From contig NZ_JACOGK010000020.1 of the NCBI RefSeq assembly GCF_014269395.1, positions 1-58,061 of the forward strand: DNA of 58,061 nucleotides. Reading direction: 5' to 3'. Shown piece after piece: positions 26,940 through 38,541 of the stretch. The notes beneath the pieces were generated by a model that was not told the origin of the DNA, ran no database searches, and saw only the letters and a list, made by a program, of their open reading frames with translations. Numbering within the stretch: position 1 is the first letter of the stretch; every line of letters begins with the position of its first letter. The position numbers and the translations under genes were made by a program. The stretch comes from Megasphaera hominis. GTDB taxonomy: Bacteria > Bacillota > Negativicutes > Veillonellales > Megasphaeraceae.

Positions 26940-29012
26940 GTGGGTAGAGAATTTCCTTTGGAAAAAACAAGAAATATTGGTATCATGGCCCACATCGATG
27001 CCGGTAAAACCACGACAACAGAACGAATCCTTTTCTACACCGGCCGAGTTCATAAAATCGGCGAAGTTCATGATGGCGCTGCTACCATGGACTGGATGGC
27101 CCAGGAACAGGAACGTGGCATTACGATCACGTCCGCTGCTACGACGGCTCATTGGAAAGGACATCGTATCAACATCATCGATACTCCGGGGCACGTTGAC
27201 TTCACAGTAGAAGTTGAACGTTCCTTGCGCGTACTCGATGGTTCTGTTGCTGTTTTCTCCGCCAAAGGCGGGGTAGAACCGCAGTCCGAAACGGTTTGGC
27301 GTCAAGCAGAACACTACCATGTACCGCGTATCGCTTTCATCAACAAGATGGATACGACCGGTGCAGATTTCCTGAACTGCGTACAAATGATGAAAGACCG
27401 TCTGCAGGCTAACGCCGTTGCTATTCAGCTGCCGATCGGTGCTGAAGCAGATTTCAAAGGGATCATTGATCTGATCACGATGAAAGCAGAAATTTATGAT
27501 GATGACCTCGGTAAAGAAATCGAAGTTGTCGATATTCCGGACGACATGAAAGACGAAGCCGAAGAATACCACAACATCATGATCGAAGCTGTATGCGATA
27601 CAGACGAAGAACTGATGATGAAGTATCTCGAAGGCGAAGAAATCACGATCGACGAACTCAAAAAAGCAATCCGTAAAGCTGTCTGCACGAACGCTATGTT
27701 CCCGGTACTTTGCGGTTCTGCATACAAAAACAAAGGTGTACAGATGCTGCTCGACGCTGTAGTAGACTACATGCCGTCGCCGCTCGATATTCCTCCTGTT
27801 AAAGGTACGAACCCGGATACAGATGAAGAAGAAACGCGCGAAGCATCGGATGACGCTCCGTTCTCGGCCCTGGCCTTCAAGATCATGGCTGACCCCTTTG
27901 TAGGTAAATTGGCATTCTTCCGTATTTATTCGGGTACGCTCGAATCCGGTACGTATGTCTACAACTCTACAAAAGGCAAAAAAGAACGTGTAGGCCGTAT
28001 CCTGCGTATGCACGCTAACCACCGTGAAGAAGTTTCTATCGCCTATACAGGTGATATTGGCGGTATTGTTGGTCTCAAAGATACGACGACTGGCGATACA
28101 CTTTGCGATGAAAAACACCCGATCATTCTGGAAAAAATGGAATTCCCTGATCCGGTTATCTCCGTTGCTGTTGAACCGAAGACTAAAGCTGACCAGGAAA
28201 AGATGGGCGTAGCCCTTTCCCGTCTGGCAGAAGAAGATCCGACCTTCAAAGTACACACCGATGCCGAAACAGGCCAGACCATCATCTCCGGCATGGGCGA
28301 ACTTCATTTGGACATCATCGTTGACCGTATGTCCCGTGAATTCAAAGTAGACTGCAACGTCGGCAAACCTCAGGTTGCATACCGCGAAACCATTCGCAAG
28401 AGCGTCGAACAGGAAGGCCGTTTCGTCCGTCAGTCTGGTGGCCGTGGTCAGTATGGTGACTGCTGGCTCAAACTTATTCCGCAGGAAGCTGGTCAGGGCT
28501 TTGAATTTGAAAACAAAGTCGTTGGCGGTGCAATTCCTAAAGAATACATTGGCTCCGTTGAAGCTGGTGTCAGAGAAGCAATGGAAACAGGCGTACTCGC
28601 AGGCTTCCCGATGGTAGACATCAAAGTTGTCGTATTCGACGGCTCTTACCATGATGTTGACTCCTCGGAAATGGCATTTAAGATCGCCGGCTCCATGGGC
28701 TTCAAAGAAGGCGCTAAGAAAGCTAACCCGGTTCTCCTCGAACCGTACACGAAAGTTGAAGTTGTTGTTCCGGAAGAATACATGGGCGACGTTATCGGTG
28801 ACCTGAACTCCCGCCGTGGCCGTGTGGAAGGCATGGAAATGCGTTCCGGTGCAGAACACATCAACGCCTTCGTACCGTTGGCAGAAATGTTTGGCTATGC
28901 AACGGATCTGCGTTCTAAGACGCAGGGCCGTGGCGTCTATACAATGACTTTTGACCACTACGAAGAAGTTCCTAAGAACGTAGCGGAAAAAGTTATTAGC
29001 GACAAAGGCTAA
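26940..29012 (+). CDS. fusA: Elongation factor G
   Basis: 690 residues; GTPase that drives ribosomal translocation. G1 is [10 protein letters not shown]3 DTPGHVDF, G4 NKMD. Domains II-V follow with the C-terminal [15 protein letters not shown] end. The GTG at 26940 ([14 protein letters not shown]) is preferred; the earlier in-frame GTG at 26928 lies inside the Shine-Dalgarno sequence. Confidence 0.96.
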   Translation: MGREFPLEKTRNIGIMAHIDAGKTTTTERILFYTGRVHKIGEVHDGAATMDWMAQEQERGITITSAATTAHWKGHRINIIDTPGHVDFTVEVERSLRVLDGSVAVFSAKGGVEPQSETVWRQAEHYHVPRIAFINKMDTTGADFLNCVQMMKDRLQANAVAIQLPIGAEADFKGIIDLITMKAEIYDDDLGKEIEVVDIPDDMKDEAEEYHNIMIEAVCDTDEELMMKYLEGEEITIDELKKAIRKAVCTNAMFPVLCGSAYKNKGVQMLLDAVVDYMPSPLDIPPVKGTNPDTDEEETREASDDAPFSALAFKIMADPFVGKLAFFRIYSGTLESGTYVYNSTKGKKERVGRILRMHANHREEVSIAYTGDIGGIVGLKDTTTGDTLCDEKHPIILEKMEFPDPVISVAVEPKTKADQEKMGVALSRLAEEDPTFKVHTDAETGQTIISGMGELHLDIIVDRMSREFKVDCNVGKPQVAYRETIRKSVEQEGRFVRQSGGRGQYGDCWLKLIPQEAGQGFEFENKVVGGAIPKEYIGSVEAGVREAMETGVLAGFPMVDIKVVVFDGSYHDVDSSEMAFKIAGSMGFKEGAKKANPVLLEPYTKVEVVVPEEYMGDVIGDLNSRRGRVEGMEMRSGAEHINAFVPLAEMFGYATDLRSKTQGRGVYTMTFDHYEEVPKNVAEKVISDKG

Positions 29013-29046
29013 AATATCCTAAAATACACATTGGAGGAAATGCAAA

Positions 29047-30234
29047 ATGGCAAAAGAACATTACGAAAGAACCAAACCGCATGTTAACATTGGCACCATC
29101 GGTCACGTTGACCATGGCAAAACGACTCTGACGGCTGCTATCACAAAAGTACTCTCCGAAAAAGGCTATGCTAAATTCGAAGACTATGCTGATATCGATA
29201 AAGCACCGGAAGAACGTGAACGTGGTATTACAATCAACACGGCACACGTTGAATATGAAACAGACAACCGCCATTATGCACACGTTGACTGCCCGGGGCA
29301 TGCTGACTATGTAAAGAACATGATCACTGGCGCTGCTCAGATGGACGGTGCTATCCTCGTAGTATCCGCTGCTGACGGCCCGATGCCGCAGACGCGTGAA
29401 CACATCCTGCTTGCCCGCCAGGTAGGCGTACCGGCTATCGTTGTATACCTGAACAAAGCTGACCAGGTTGACGATCCGGAACTGATCGAACTCGTAGAAA
29501 TGGAAGTTCGTGACCTCCTGAGCTCCTACGATTATCCGGGCGATGATGTACCCATTATCGTAGGCTCCGCTCTTCAGGCTCTCGAAGGCGACGAAAAAGC
29601 TAAACAGTCCATCCTCGACCTCATGGCTGCTGTTGACGAATACATCCCGACACCGGATCGTCCGACGGACAAACCGTTCCTGATGCCGGTCGAAGACGTA
29701 TTCACGATCACAGGCCGTGGTACGGTTGCTACAGGCCGTGTTGAACGTGGTACGGTTAAAGTAGGCGACGCAGTAGAAATCGTTGGCTTGGCTGACGAAC
29801 CGAAGAACACCGTCGTAACGGGCGTAGAAATGTTCCGTAAACTGCTTGACCTCGCTGAAGCTGGCGACAACATCGGCGCTCTGCTTCGTGGTGTTGACCG
29901 TAAAGAAATCGAACGTGGCCAGGTACTTGCAAAACCGGGCACGATTCATCCGCACACGAAATTCAAAGCTCAGGTATATGTCCTGACAAAAGACGAAGGC
30001 GGCCGTCATACACCGTTCTTCAACGGCTATCGTCCGCAGTTCTACTTCCGTACAACGGACGTAACTGGTGTAATCCAGCTGCCGGAAGGTACAGAAATGT
30101 GCATGCCTGGCGATAATGTCAAAATGGAAGTTGAATTGATTACACCGATCGCTATCGAAGCTGGCCTCCGTTTCGCTATCCGCGAAGGCGGCCGTACAGT
30201 TGGCGCCGGCGTTGTATCTGAAATCGAAGGCTAA
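29047..30234 (+). CDS. tuf: Elongation factor Tu
   Basis: 395 residues; delivers aminoacyl-tRNA to the ribosome. G1 GHVDHGKT, G3 DCPGHAD, G4 NKAD; the C-terminal domain ends [15 protein letters not shown]. Last gene of the str operon, 34 bp after fusA, then a strong terminator. A second tuf copy, if any, is not in this window. Confidence 0.97.
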   Translation: MAKEHYERTKPHVNIGTIGHVDHGKTTLTAAITKVLSEKGYAKFEDYADIDKAPEERERGITINTAHVEYETDNRHYAHVDCPGHADYVKNMITGAAQMDGAILVVSAADGPMPQTREHILLARQVGVPAIVVYLNKADQVDDPELIELVEMEVRDLLSSYDYPGDDVPIIVGSALQALEGDEKAKQSILDLMAAVDEYIPTPDRPTDKPFLMPVEDVFTITGRGTVATGRVERGTVKVGDAVEIVGLADEPKNTVVTGVEMFRKLLDLAEAGDNIGALLRGVDRKEIERGQVLAKPGTIHPHTKFKAQVYVLTKDEGGRHTPFFNGYRPQFYFRTTDVTGVIQLPEGTEMCMPGDNVKMEVELITPIAIEAGLRFAIREGGRTVGAGVVSEIEG

Positions 30235-30256
30235 TACAACGGCTTGAACTGATAAA

Positions 30257-30288
30257 AACATCTGCAGCATTTGCTGCAGATGTTTTTT
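30257..30288 (+). terminator. Terminator after tuf
   Basis: AACATCTGCAGCA-TT-TGCTGCAGATGTTTTTT, a 13-bp stem with a T6 run. Confidence 0.9.
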
Positions 30289-30364
30289 AGTACAGAAAAA
30301 CATACTGAACATGCGAAATAAGTCTGAATCCGCGTGAAATAGCATAAAATAGCGGTTAAAGTCC

Positions 30365-30393
30365 TTGCATAGAAGGGTAATTTGTAGTATGAT
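30365..30393 (+). promoter_or_regulatory. Promoter of the S10-spc-alpha superoperon
   Basis: TTGCAT (30365-30370), 17-bp spacer, TATGAT (30388-30393). It opens a leader of about 140 nt before rpsJ. Confidence 0.7.
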
Positions 30394-30400
30394 AATCAAG

Positions 30401-30500
30401 TACGCGACAACAGGGTATCTCTGTCTATCTCTGCTGCAACGCGTAGATAAACTATGAAATAGAATGTTGCCCGCCTGGCGGGGAAACTTCTATGGAGCAG
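30401..30500 (+). promoter_or_regulatory. Structured leader of rpsJ
   Basis: TACGCG (30401-30406) pairs with CGCGTA (30440-30445) to close a 45-nt element, and CCCGC/GCGGG at about 30470-30482 makes a second hairpin. No terminator is present, so any control would be translational or by an unrecognised mechanism. Confidence 0.35.
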
Positions 30501-30537
30501 TCTGTTCAATGAAATAGACGTTAGGAGGAATTACGTA

Positions 30538-30849
30538 ATGGCAAAACAGGAAAGAATCAGAATTCGCCTCAAGGCTTATGATCACAAAGTATTGGATCAG
30601 AGCGCGGCGAAAATCGTCGAAACGGCGAAACGGACAGGTGCAATGGTATCCGGCCCGATTCCGCTCCCGACGGAAAAAAACATCTTCACGATTCTTCGTT
30701 CCCCACATGTTAACAAAGATTCTCGTGAACAATTCGAATTGCGTACGCACAAACGCTTGATCGATATCCTTGAAGTATCCCCGAAAACGGTTGATGCTCT
30801 CATGCGTCTCGACCTGCCGGCAGGCGTAGACATCGAAATCAAATTATAG
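30538..30849 (+). CDS. rpsJ: 30S ribosomal protein S10
   Basis: 103 residues; small-subunit head protein and NusE transcription antitermination partner of NusB. First gene of the superoperon, preceded by AGGAGG. The [14 protein letters not shown] start and [13 protein letters not shown] loop are conserved. Confidence 0.97.
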   Translation: MAKQERIRIRLKAYDHKVLDQSAAKIVETAKRTGAMVSGPIPLPTEKNIFTILRSPHVNKDSREQFELRTHKRLIDILEVSPKTVDALMRLDLPAGVDIEIKL

Positions 30850-30863
30850 GAGGAGGTGCGATT

Positions 30864-31502
30864 ATGTCTAAAGCTATTTTGGGTAAAAAACTTGGTATGA
30901 CTCAGATCTTCACAGAAGAAGGCGCAGTCGTTCCAGTAACAGTCGTTGAAGCATCCCCGAATGTAGTTGTACGCGTAAAGACAGTAGATACGGACGGTTA
31001 CAATTCCATTCAGCTCGGCTATGGCGACATCAAAGAAAAACATCTTACGAAACCTGTTAAAGGCCAGTTCGACAAGGCAGGCGTAACGCCTGTTAAATAC
31101 CTTCGCGAATTGCGTTTGACAGATACGCCAGAATATACGGTAGGCCAAACTCTGGCAGCTGATATTTTCGCAAGCGGCGATCTCGTCGACGTAATTGGCA
31201 CCAGCAAAGGTAAAGGCTTCGCAGGTACAATTGAACGTCACGGTTTCCACCGTGGACCTATGGGTCATGGCTCTAAATCTCACCGTGAACCGGGTTCTCT
31301 CGGACCTATGACCAGTGGTGGCGGCGGTAAAGTCGTCAAAGGTAAAAAACTTCCTGGACAATATGGTGGTAATCAGGCTACAGTTCTTCATCTGTCCGTT
31401 GTCAAAGTTGACACTGACAAGAATCTTATCCTGATTAAAGGTGGTATTCCGGGTGCTAAAGGCAGCCTGGTAATGATTCGCGACACGGTAAAACCCCGCT
31501 AA
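30864..31502 (+). CDS. rplC: 50S ribosomal protein L3
   Basis: 212 residues; assembly initiator at the peptidyl-transferase side of the large subunit. The [11 protein letters not shown] region contains the conserved, normally methylated glutamine/loop neighbourhood. GGAGGAGGTG 6 nt before the ATG. Confidence 0.96.
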   Translation: MSKAILGKKLGMTQIFTEEGAVVPVTVVEASPNVVVRVKTVDTDGYNSIQLGYGDIKEKHLTKPVKGQFDKAGVTPVKYLRELRLTDTPEYTVGQTLAADIFASGDLVDVIGTSKGKGFAGTIERHGFHRGPMGHGSKSHREPGSLGPMTSGGGGKVVKGKKLPGQYGGNQATVLHLSVVKVDTDKNLILIKGGIPGAKGSLVMIRDTVKPR

Positions 31503-31532
31503 TAGTTGTCATACAGGAAGGAGGATAAATAA

Positions 31533-32156
31533 ATGCCAAAAGTAAGCACGTATAATATTGCCGGCGCACAGACCGGTGAAATCGAATTGAACGATAGCGT
31601 ATTTGGCGTTGAAGTAAACGAAGCTGTTGTAAGACAGGCTGTACTTCGTCAGCTCGCCAACGAACGCTTAGGCACACATTCTACGAAAACCCGTGGTTTG
31701 GTACGCGGCGGCGGCAGAAAACCTTGGAAACAAAAAGGAACTGGCCGGGCCCGTTGTGGTAGCACCCGTAGCCCCTTGTGGGTTGGCGGCGGCACGGTAT
31801 GGGGTCCCCATCCGCGTTCTTATGAACAGAAGATGCCTCGCAAAGCAAGACGTCTGGCTGTTAAATCCGCGCTGAGCGATAAAGTCAATACGAACGAACT
31901 CTTCGTACTCGACGAAATCAACTTGGCAGCACCGAAGACTAAAGAAGTTGTTCAGATCGTTAATAACTTCAAGTTTGCAGGTGAAAAAGTTCTGTTTGTT
32001 ACGGATCATGACGAAATCGTAACACGCTGCGCCCGCAACATTGAAGGCGTAAAAGCCGTTTCCACAGAAAACATCAATATCTTTGATCTGCTTCACTACA
32101 CGAAATTATTCGTTACGAAGAGCGCTGTGGCTAAGATTGAGGAGGTGCTCGGCTAA
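31533..32156 (+). CDS. rplD: 50S ribosomal protein L4
   Basis: 207 residues; lines the peptide exit tunnel. The tunnel loop KQKGTGRARCGSTRSPLWVGGGTVWGPHPR is present, the region where macrolide-resistance changes arise; it looks wild type. The stop overlaps the rplW start by one base. Confidence 0.96.
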   Translation: MPKVSTYNIAGAQTGEIELNDSVFGVEVNEAVVRQAVLRQLANERLGTHSTKTRGLVRGGGRKPWKQKGTGRARCGSTRSPLWVGGGTVWGPHPRSYEQKMPRKARRLAVKSALSDKVNTNELFVLDEINLAAPKTKEVVQIVNNFKFAGEKVLFVTDHDEIVTRCARNIEGVKAVSTENINIFDLLHYTKLFVTKSAVAKIEEVLG

Positions 32157-32437
32157 TGGATATGCATGATCTCTTGATTAAACCGATCATCACTGAAAAA
32201 ACGACAATGATGATGTCTGATGGCAAATATACATTTCAGGTACCGCTCCATGCAAACAAGATTGAAATTCGCAAAGCCGTTGAAGCTGTTTTCAAAGTAA
32301 AAGTTAAAAGCGTAACGACGATGCGTACGATGGGCAAGTTCAAACGCATGGGTAAATACATTGGTAAGCGTCCGGACTACAAGAAAGCCATCGTAACACT
32401 TCAGGAAGGCGAATCCATCGAATTCTTTGAAGCTTAA
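32156..32437 (+). CDS. rplW: 50S ribosomal protein L23
   Basis: 93 residues; exit-tunnel rim protein and docking site for SRP and trigger factor. Its ATG shares one base with the rplD stop (TAATG), so translation is coupled. A second ATG two codons on is an alternative start. Confidence 0.95.
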   Translation: MDMHDLLIKPIITEKTTMMMSDGKYTFQVPLHANKIEIRKAVEAVFKVKVKSVTTMRTMGKFKRMGKYIGKRPDYKKAIVTLQEGESIEFFEA

Positions 32438-32468
32438 GCAATACTGAAATAAAGGAGGAGGCACCAAA

Positions 32469-33296
32469 ATGGCCATTAAATCTTTTAAACCGTATTCCGC
32501 CGGCCGCCGTTTCATGACAGTTTCGACTTTCGATGAAATCACGACGTCCACACCGGAAAAATCCTTGCTCTCTAAAGTAACGAGCAAGGGCGGTCGTAAC
32601 AATCAGGGCAGAATGACGGTTCGCCATCAGGGCGGCGGTCATAAACGCCGTTATCGTTTGATTGACTTCAAACGTATTAAAGACAATATCCCTGCAAAAG
32701 TAGCAACGATCGAATACGATCCGAACCGCTCTGCAAACATCGCTCTTCTGAACTATGCAGATGGCGAAAAGAAATATATCATCGCTCCGCACGGCCTCAA
32801 AGTCGGCGACGTCGTCGTCAGCGGCCCGGAATCCGATATCAAGATCGGGAATGCATTGCCCCTCGGCAAGATTCCTCTTGGTACTGTAGTACACAACATT
32901 GAACTGAAAATCGGCAAAGGCGCACAGATCGTTCGCTCCGCTGGTACTTCGGCTCAGCTCATCGCTAAAGAAGGCAACTATGCACTGCTCCGTCTTCCTT
33001 CCGGCGAATTGCGTCAGGTTCACGTAAACTGCCGCGCCACAATCGGTATCGTCAGCAACCCGGATTATGAAAACATCACAATCGGTAAAGCCGGCCGTTC
33101 CCGCTGGATGGGTATCCGCCCGGGCAACCGTGGTGTCGTCATGAACCCGTGTGACCATCCTCATGGCGGTGGTGAAGGTAAGTCTCCTGTCGGTCGTAAA
33201 CGTCCGGTTACTCCTTGGGGCAAACCTGCATACGGCGTGAAGACTCGCGACGCTAAGAAGGCTTCCAGTAAATTTATTGTGAAGAGACGTAAATAG
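32469..33296 (+). CDS. rplB: 50S ribosomal protein L2
   Basis: 275 residues; needed for subunit joining and peptidyl transfer. The [12 protein letters not shown] motif holds the histidine close to the catalytic centre. AGGAGGAGG precedes the ATG. Confidence 0.97.
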   Translation: MAIKSFKPYSAGRRFMTVSTFDEITTSTPEKSLLSKVTSKGGRNNQGRMTVRHQGGGHKRRYRLIDFKRIKDNIPAKVATIEYDPNRSANIALLNYADGEKKYIIAPHGLKVGDVVVSGPESDIKIGNALPLGKIPLGTVVHNIELKIGKGAQIVRSAGTSAQLIAKEGNYALLRLPSGELRQVHVNCRATIGIVSNPDYENITIGKAGRSRWMGIRPGNRGVVMNPCDHPHGGGEGKSPVGRKRPVTPWGKPAYGVKTRDAKKASSKFIVKRRK

Positions 33297-33318
33297 GTCT
33301 AGGAAAGGAGATATATAA

Positions 33319-33594
33319 GTGTCCAGATCTGTCAAAAAGGGCCCATTCGTAGCAGCTCATCTCTTGAAAAAGATCGATGCTCTGAATGAAGCTAACGAAA
33401 AAAAAGTAATCAAAACCTGGTCTCGTGCATCTACTATTCTGCCTAGCTTCGTAGGTCATACGATTGCTGTTCACGACGGCCGTAAGCACGTTCCCGTTTA
33501 TGTAACGGAAGACATGGTTGGTCATAAACTCGGTGAATTCGCTCCTACCCGTACGTTCAAGGGGCACGCTAAATCCGAAAAAGTTACACGCTAA
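33319..33594 (+). CDS. rpsS: 30S ribosomal protein S19
   Basis: 91 residues; forms a head complex with S13. It starts with GTG (33319) behind [17 protein letters not shown] start and [10 protein letters not shown] end are conserved. Confidence 0.96.
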   Translation: MSRSVKKGPFVAAHLLKKIDALNEANEKKVIKTWSRASTILPSFVGHTIAVHDGRKHVPVYVTEDMVGHKLGEFAPTRTFKGHAKSEKVTR

Positions 33595-33608
33595 GGGAGG
33601 TACTAAAC

Positions 33609-33944
33609 ATGGAAGCAAAAGCAATTGCTAAACATATTCGCATTGCCCCCCGTAAAATCCGGATCGTAGCTGACTTGGTACGGGGCAAAAATGTAGGCGA
33701 AGCTTTCTCTATCTTGAAATTTACTCCTAAAGTAGGTTCTAAGGTTGTAGAAAAGGTTCTTCGTTCGGCTGTCGCCAACGCGGAACATAATCATGATATG
33801 AACGCAGATACTTTGTATGTTTCTGAAATCTTTGTTGACCAGGCATCCACGCTGAAACGTATTCATCCGCGCAGCCGTGGACAGGCGTTCAAGATCCTGA
33901 AACATTCCAGTCATGTGACTGTAGTAGTAAAAGAAAGAGCTTAA
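33609..33944 (+). CDS. rplV: 50S ribosomal protein L22
   Basis: 111 residues; its beta-hairpin ([13 protein letters not shown]) reaches into the exit tunnel opposite L4. GGGAGG precedes the ATG, 14 bp after rpsS. Confidence 0.96.
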   Translation: MEAKAIAKHIRIAPRKIRIVADLVRGKNVGEAFSILKFTPKVGSKVVEKVLRSAVANAEHNHDMNADTLYVSEIFVDQASTLKRIHPRSRGQAFKILKHSSHVTVVVKERA

Positions 33945-33958
33945 GGGAGGGAAACGTA

Positions 33959-34630
33959 GTGGGTCAAAAAGTTAACGCCCATGGATTTCGTGTCGGTGTT
34001 GTAAAACCTTGGGACGCAAAGTGGTATGCAGAAAAAGATTATGCCGCACTTCTGAATGAAGACGTGAGAATCCGTGATTTCTTAAAGAAACAGTTATATA
34101 TTGCAGGCGTTTCTCGTATCGAAATCGAACGTTCTGCAAAACGTATTAAATTGATCATTCATACAGCTAAACCGGGCATGGTCATCGGCCGTGGCGGCGC
34201 TGGTATCGAAGATATCAAGAAAGCACTCAAAGCTTTCACTGATAAAAACGTCGATGTAAACATCGAAGAAATTAAACAGGCTGAAATGGACGCTACTCTC
34301 GTAGCTGAAAACGTAGCCGGCCAGCTCGAACGCCGTATTGGTTTCCGTCGCGCTATGAAACAGTGCGTAGGCCGTACGATGCGTATGGGCGCTAAGGGTA
34401 TTAAGATCATGTGCTCCGGCCGTCTTGGCGGTGCTGAAATTGCCCGTAGCGAATCCGTTCGTGATGGTTCTATCCCCCTGCATACACTGCGTGCAGACAT
34501 CGATTATGGCTTTGCTGAAGCTCATACGACATATGGCTGCATCGGCATCAAGTGCTGGATTTACAAAGGAGAAATCCTTCCGGAAGCTAAAAGAGCTCCG
34601 CAGAAAAAACGTGAAGGGAGTGACAACTGA
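33959..34630 (+). CDS. rpsC: 30S ribosomal protein S3
   Basis: 223 residues; mRNA entry-channel protein with a KH domain ([16 protein letters not shown]) and helicase-related residues. It starts with GTG (33959) behind GGGAGGG. The stop overlaps the rplP ATG by one base. Confidence 0.96.
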   Translation: MGQKVNAHGFRVGVVKPWDAKWYAEKDYAALLNEDVRIRDFLKKQLYIAGVSRIEIERSAKRIKLIIHTAKPGMVIGRGGAGIEDIKKALKAFTDKNVDVNIEEIKQAEMDATLVAENVAGQLERRIGFRRAMKQCVGRTMRMGAKGIKIMCSGRLGGAEIARSESVRDGSIPLHTLRADIDYGFAEAHTTYGCIGIKCWIYKGEILPEAKRAPQKKREGSDN

Positions 34631-35058
34631 TGTTAATTCCAAAACGTGTTAAACATCGTAAACAGTTCCGCGGCCGTTTAAAAGGTAAGGCTATGCGCGG
34701 TAATAAAGTTGCTCATGGCGATTATGGTTTGGTTTCTCTCGAACCGGCTTGGATTACGAACCGTCAGATCGAAGCTGCCCGTATTGCTATGACTCGTTAT
34801 ATCAAACGTGGTGGTAAGGTCTGGATCAAGATTTTCCCGGACAAGCCGATCACAGCAAAACCTGCTGAAACTCGTATGGGTTCCGGTAAAGGTTCCCCGG
34901 AATACTGGGTAGCAGTTGTTAAACCGGGTCGCGTACTCTTCGAAATGGGCGGCGTTAGCGTTGAAGTAGCCCGTGAAGCTATGCGTCTTGCCGGCCATAA
35001 ACTGCCGATCAAAACTAAATTTGTTATTAAAGGTCAGGAAGAATTAGGTGGTGAATAA
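34630..35058 (+). CDS. rplP: 50S ribosomal protein L16
   Basis: 142 residues; contacts the A-site tRNA. It has the conserved [19 protein letters not shown] segment. The ATG shares a base with the rpsC stop, so it is translationally coupled. Confidence 0.96.
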   Translation: MLIPKRVKHRKQFRGRLKGKAMRGNKVAHGDYGLVSLEPAWITNRQIEAARIAMTRYIKRGGKVWIKIFPDKPITAKPAETRMGSGKGSPEYWVAVVKPGRVLFEMGGVSVEVAREAMRLAGHKLPIKTKFVIKGQEELGGE

Positions 35059-35059
35059 A

Positions 35060-35260
35060 ATGAAGGTTAAAGAAATCCGTGCTCTTAGCGCTGCCGAAAT
35101 GGACGAAAAGGTGGTTAGCCTGAAGGAAGAATTGTTTAACCTCCGTTTTCAACATGCGACCGGCCAATTAGAAAATCCAATGCGCATCCGTGAAGTAAAG
35201 AAAACTATCGCACGCATCAAAACGGTACAGCGCGAAGCAGAATTGAAAGCACAGGCGTAA
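35060..35260 (+). CDS. rpmC: 50S ribosomal protein L29
   Basis: 66 residues; small helical protein near the exit tunnel. The ATG at 35060 ([10 protein letters not shown]) is preferred over a GTG four codons earlier that overlaps rpl[17 protein letters not shown] is the family signature. Confidence 0.94.
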   Translation: MKVKEIRALSAAEMDEKVVSLKEELFNLRFQHATGQLENPMRIREVKKTIARIKTVQREAELKAQA

Positions 35261-35293
35261 GTCACATAGGGTTGAAAATCTAAAAGGAGGTCA

Positions 35294-35557
35294 ATGCACA
35301 AGATGGAAAGAAATGAACGGAAGATCCGCGTAGGTAAAGTAGTCAGCGACAAAATGGATAAAACCGTTGTAGTTGCTGTAGAATATAAAGAACAGCATGA
35401 ACTTTACAAAAAGCCGATGGTAAGCACCGTGAAGTTTAAAGCTCATGATGAAAACAACGAATGCGGTATCGGTGATATCGTACGTATTGAAGAAACTCGC
35501 CCGCTGTCCAAGCAGAAACATTGGCGCGTAGTAACGATCGTTGAAAAAGCTAAGTAA
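35294..35557 (+). CDS. rpsQ: 30S ribosomal protein S17
   Basis: 87 residues; primary 16S rRNA binder. The [14 protein letters not shown] and [16 protein letters not shown] stretches are conserved. AGGAGG is only 3 nt from the first ATG and 12 nt from the next (35303), so the exact start is uncertain. Confidence 0.94.
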   Translation: MHKMERNERKIRVGKVVSDKMDKTVVVAVEYKEQHELYKKPMVSTVKFKAHDENNECGIGDIVRIEETRPLSKQKHWRVVTIVEKAK

Positions 35558-35581
35558 GATCGATTAATAGGAGGTCAAGCC

Positions 35582-35950
35582 ATGATTCAGCAAGAAACTG
35601 TGTTGAATGTTGCCGATAACACGGGTGCGAAAAAAGTACTCTGCATCCAGGTCATGGGTGGTTCGTACAGAAAGTATGGTAACATCGGCGATATTATCAC
35701 ATGCACTGTTAAAGATGCAACACCCGGCGGCGTTGTCAAGAAGGGCGATGTAGTGAAAGCCGTTATCGTCCGTTCTAAAAAAGGATTACGCCGTGCCGAT
35801 GGTTCTTATATCCGCTTTGACGAAAACGCGGCTGTCGTAATCAACAACGACAAGAGCCCTAAAGGCACTCGTATTTTTGGACCGGTTGCCAGAGAACTGC
35901 GTGAAAAAGATTTCATGAAGATCATCTCCCTGGCTCCGGAAGTATTATAA
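35582..35950 (+). CDS. rplN: 50S ribosomal protein L14
   Basis: 122 residues; intersubunit bridge protein and target of the RsfS silencing factor in other bacteria. [17 protein letters not shown] start is standard. Confidence 0.97.
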   Translation: MIQQETVLNVADNTGAKKVLCIQVMGGSYRKYGNIGDIITCTVKDATPGGVVKKGDVVKAVIVRSKKGLRRADGSYIRFDENAAVVINNDKSPKGTRIFGPVARELREKDFMKIISLAPEVL

Positions 35951-35968
35951 TCAGAGGAGGTGTTCTAA

Positions 35969-36286
35969 ATGGGTAAAATGCGCATCAAAACTGGCGACAG
36001 CGTTATCGTCATCGCCGGTAAAGAAAAAGGCAAAAAAGGTAAGGTCCTGGCTACATATCCGAAAACGGAACGTGTAGTTGTAGAAGGCTTAAATAAAGTA
36101 AAACGTCACACAAAACCGACACAGAACAATCCTCAAGGCGGCATTATTGAAAAGGAAGCTGCACTGCATGTTTCCAACGTAATGCTTATCGATCCTGAAA
36201 GCGGCAAACCGACTCGTATCAAAATGGTACAGCAGGCTGACGGCACAAAAGTACGTACAGCTGTTAAGAGCGGCAAAGCTATCTAA
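35969..36286 (+). CDS. rplX: 50S ribosomal protein L24
   Basis: 105 residues; assembly initiator with an N-terminal KOW motif ([14 protein letters not shown]). Eighteen bases after rplN with GAGGAGG. Confidence 0.96.
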   Translation: MGKMRIKTGDSVIVIAGKEKGKKGKVLATYPKTERVVVEGLNKVKRHTKPTQNNPQGGIIEKEAALHVSNVMLIDPESGKPTRIKMVQQADGTKVRTAVKSGKAI

Positions 36287-36315
36287 CTTAACCTATAGAA
36301 GGGAGGGCCTTGAGA

Positions 36316-36861
36316 GTGTCCAGATTAAAAGACTTATACCTTTCGGATGTAACGAAAGGATTACAGGAAAAATATAACTATAAAAACGTAATGCAGATCC
36401 CGAAGCTGACCAAAGTTGTCATCAACATGGCCGTCGGTGAAGCTGTTACGAATTCTAAAGCATTGGATGCTGCTGTAAATGATCTGACGATCATTTCCGG
36501 TCAGAAACCGTTAATTACGAAAGCTAAGAAATCTATCGCAGCTTTCAAAATCCGTGAAGGCATGAACCTCGGCTGCAAAGTTACACTGCGCGGCGAACGG
36601 ATGTATGAATTCCTCGATAAGCTGATCAATCTGTCTTTGCCTCGCGTACGTGACTTCCACGGTGTCAGCGCAACTGGTTTTGACGGCCGCGGTAACTATA
36701 CGCTGGGCTTGAAAGAACAGCTGATTTTCCCGGAAATTGAATACGATAAGATTGATAAAGCCCGTGGCATGGATATTACCATCGTTACGACAGCTAAAAC
36801 GGATGAAGAAGGCCGTTACATGCTGAAACTGATGGGCATGCCGTTTGAAAAGCAACAATAA
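36316..36861 (+). CDS. rplE: 50S ribosomal protein L5
   Basis: 181 residues; binds 5S rRNA and the P-site tRNA side of the central protuberance. The GTG at 36316 lies 8 nt after GGGAGGG and is preferred over a TTG two codons earlier that sits 2 nt from the Shine-Dalgarno sequence. Confidence 0.95.
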   Translation: MSRLKDLYLSDVTKGLQEKYNYKNVMQIPKLTKVVINMAVGEAVTNSKALDAAVNDLTIISGQKPLITKAKKSIAAFKIREGMNLGCKVTLRGERMYEFLDKLINLSLPRVRDFHGVSATGFDGRGNYTLGLKEQLIFPEIEYDKIDKARGMDITIVTTAKTDEEGRYMLKLMGMPFEKQQ

Positions 36862-36875
36862 GGAGGATTACATAC

Positions 36876-37145
36876 ATGGCAAAGAAGTCTATGCTTGAAC
36901 GTGAAAAGAAACGTGAAAAAATGGTTGCCAAATACGCTAAGCTCCGTGCTGAATTAAAAGCGAAAGGCGATTATGAAGCACTTTCTCAGTTGCCTGCTAA
37001 CGCTTCGCCTGTACGTCTGCACAATCGTTGCAAAGTAACAGGACGTCCTCACGGTTATATGCGTAAATTCGGCATCAGCCGTATCACATTCCGTGAACTG
37101 GCTTATAAAGGTCAGATTCCTGGCGTTAAAAAAGCCAGCTGGTAA
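36876..37145 (+). CDS. rpsN: 30S ribosomal protein S14, long zinc-free form
   Basis: 89 residues. It lacks the CxxC...CxxC zinc ribbon of the 61-residue form usual at this place in many Firmicutes, and matches the longer C-minus form ([29 protein letters not shown]). Being zinc-free it needs no metal for assembly. GGAGG precedes the ATG. Confidence 0.95.
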   Translation: MAKKSMLEREKKREKMVAKYAKLRAELKAKGDYEALSQLPANASPVRLHNRCKVTGRPHGYMRKFGISRITFRELAYKGQIPGVKKASW

Positions 37146-37174
37146 CATAATTACATGGAGGGAGGTTTTAGATT

Positions 37175-37567
37175 ATGGTAATGACCGATCCGATTGCGGA
37201 TATGCTCACCAGAATCCGTAATGCCAATTCGGCATATCACGAAAAAGTAGAAATGCCCGCTTCTAAGGTAAAGGCAGCAGTGCTTGAAATCCTGAAAGAA
37301 GAAGGCTTCGTTAAGAATTTTGAAACCGTAAATGAAGGTAAAACACTGAAAGTTACTCTTCGCTATGGTTCTAATAAAGAAAAAGTAATTACCGGCATCA
37401 AGAGAATTTCCAAACCGGGCCTGCGCGTTTATGCAAACAAGGAAGAACTTCCGCGCGTACTTGGCGGTTTAGGGATCGCAGTAATTTCTACGTCTCAGGG
37501 CGTTATGAGCGACAAAAAAGCTCGTAAACTTGGTTTAGGCGGCGAAGTTCTCGCTTACGTCTGGTAA
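37175..37567 (+). CDS. rpsH: 30S ribosomal protein S8
   Basis: 130 residues; central-domain 16S rRNA binder and, in other bacteria, translational repressor of the spc operon. The C-terminal [20 protein letters not shown] motif is standard. A second ATG two codons in is an alternative start. Confidence 0.96.
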   Translation: MVMTDPIADMLTRIRNANSAYHEKVEMPASKVKAAVLEILKEEGFVKNFETVNEGKTLKVTLRYGSNKEKVITGIKRISKPGLRVYANKEELPRVLGGLGIAVISTSQGVMSDKKARKLGLGGEVLAYVW

Positions 37568-37587
37568 ATTGTTTTGGAGGTGTCAAT

Positions 37588-38130
37588 ATGTCCCGAGTAG
37601 GTAGAATGCCTATTGATATCCCGGCAGGCGTAAATGTAAACCTCGATGGCTTGGTAATTAACGTTAAAGGCCCGAAAGGCGAACTCACTCGTACGCTTCA
37701 CCCGGATATGAAAGTAACAGTACAAGATAACGTCATTACAGTAGAACGTCCGAATGACGATAAAAATAATCGTGCGCTGCACGGTCTGACTCGTGCCCTC
37801 ATTGCCAACATGGTAACAGGCGTAACGACAGGCTTTAAGAAAGAACTCGAAATCGTAGGCGTTGGTTACAGAGCCCAGATGAAAGGCAAAAAACTTGCCC
37901 TGACACTTGGTTTCTCCCACCCCCTCGAACTCGACGCTCCGGAAGGCATCACTGTTGAATGCCCGAGCGCTACACAGATCGTAGTATCCGGCGCTAACAA
38001 AGAACATGTTGGCGAATTTGCTGCTAAGATCCGTGGCTATCGTCTGCCTGAACCGTATAAAGGCAAAGGTATTCGTTATGCTGGCGAACATGTACGTCGT
38101 AAAGCTGGTAAAGCTGGTACGAAGAAATAA
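37588..38130 (+). CDS. rplF: 50S ribosomal protein L6
   Basis: 180 residues; two-repeat protein near the factor-binding site. The C-terminal [24 protein letters not shown] signature is intact. Confidence 0.97.
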   Translation: MSRVGRMPIDIPAGVNVNLDGLVINVKGPKGELTRTLHPDMKVTVQDNVITVERPNDDKNNRALHGLTRALIANMVTGVTTGFKKELEIVGVGYRAQMKGKKLALTLGFSHPLELDAPEGITVECPSATQIVVSGANKEHVGEFAAKIRGYRLPEPYKGKGIRYAGEHVRRKAGKAGTKK

Positions 38131-38160
38131 TTTAATCATCTAAAGAAGGGAGTGAATTCC

Positions 38161-38523
38161 TTGAAAAAGAGTAAGAACGCTATCCGCGTTAAACGTCATT
38201 GGCGCTTACGCAAGAATCTTAATGGTACGGCAGAACGTCCGCGTTTGAACGTTTTCCGCAGCCTTTCCAATATGTATGCTCAGGTAATTGATGATGTAAC
38301 TGGTACAACTCTTGTTTCCGCCAGCACATTAGACAAGGAAATCAAAGAGCAGAACGCTTTCGGCGGCAATGCTGAAGCAGCGAAACTGGTTGGTAAGCTC
38401 GTAGCTGAACGGGCGCTCGAAAAGGGCATTACGACAGTAGTATTTGACCGCGGCGGTTATGTATACCACGGCCGTGTAGCAGCTCTGGCTGCAGCAGCTC
38501 GCGAAGCTGGCTTGAAATTCTAA
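38161..38523 (+). CDS. rplR: 50S ribosomal protein L18
   Basis: 120 residues; 5S rRNA-binding. Start TTG at 38161 behind GAAGGGAG; an in-frame GTG three codons earlier lies in the Shine-Dalgarno region. [20 protein letters not shown] is the family core. Confidence 0.94.
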   Translation: MKKSKNAIRVKRHWRLRKNLNGTAERPRLNVFRSLSNMYAQVIDDVTGTTLVSASTLDKEIKEQNAFGGNAEAAKLVGKLVAERALEKGITTVVFDRGGYVYHGRVAALAAAAREAGLKF

Positions 38524-38541
38524 TCAAGGAGGAAATAACAC

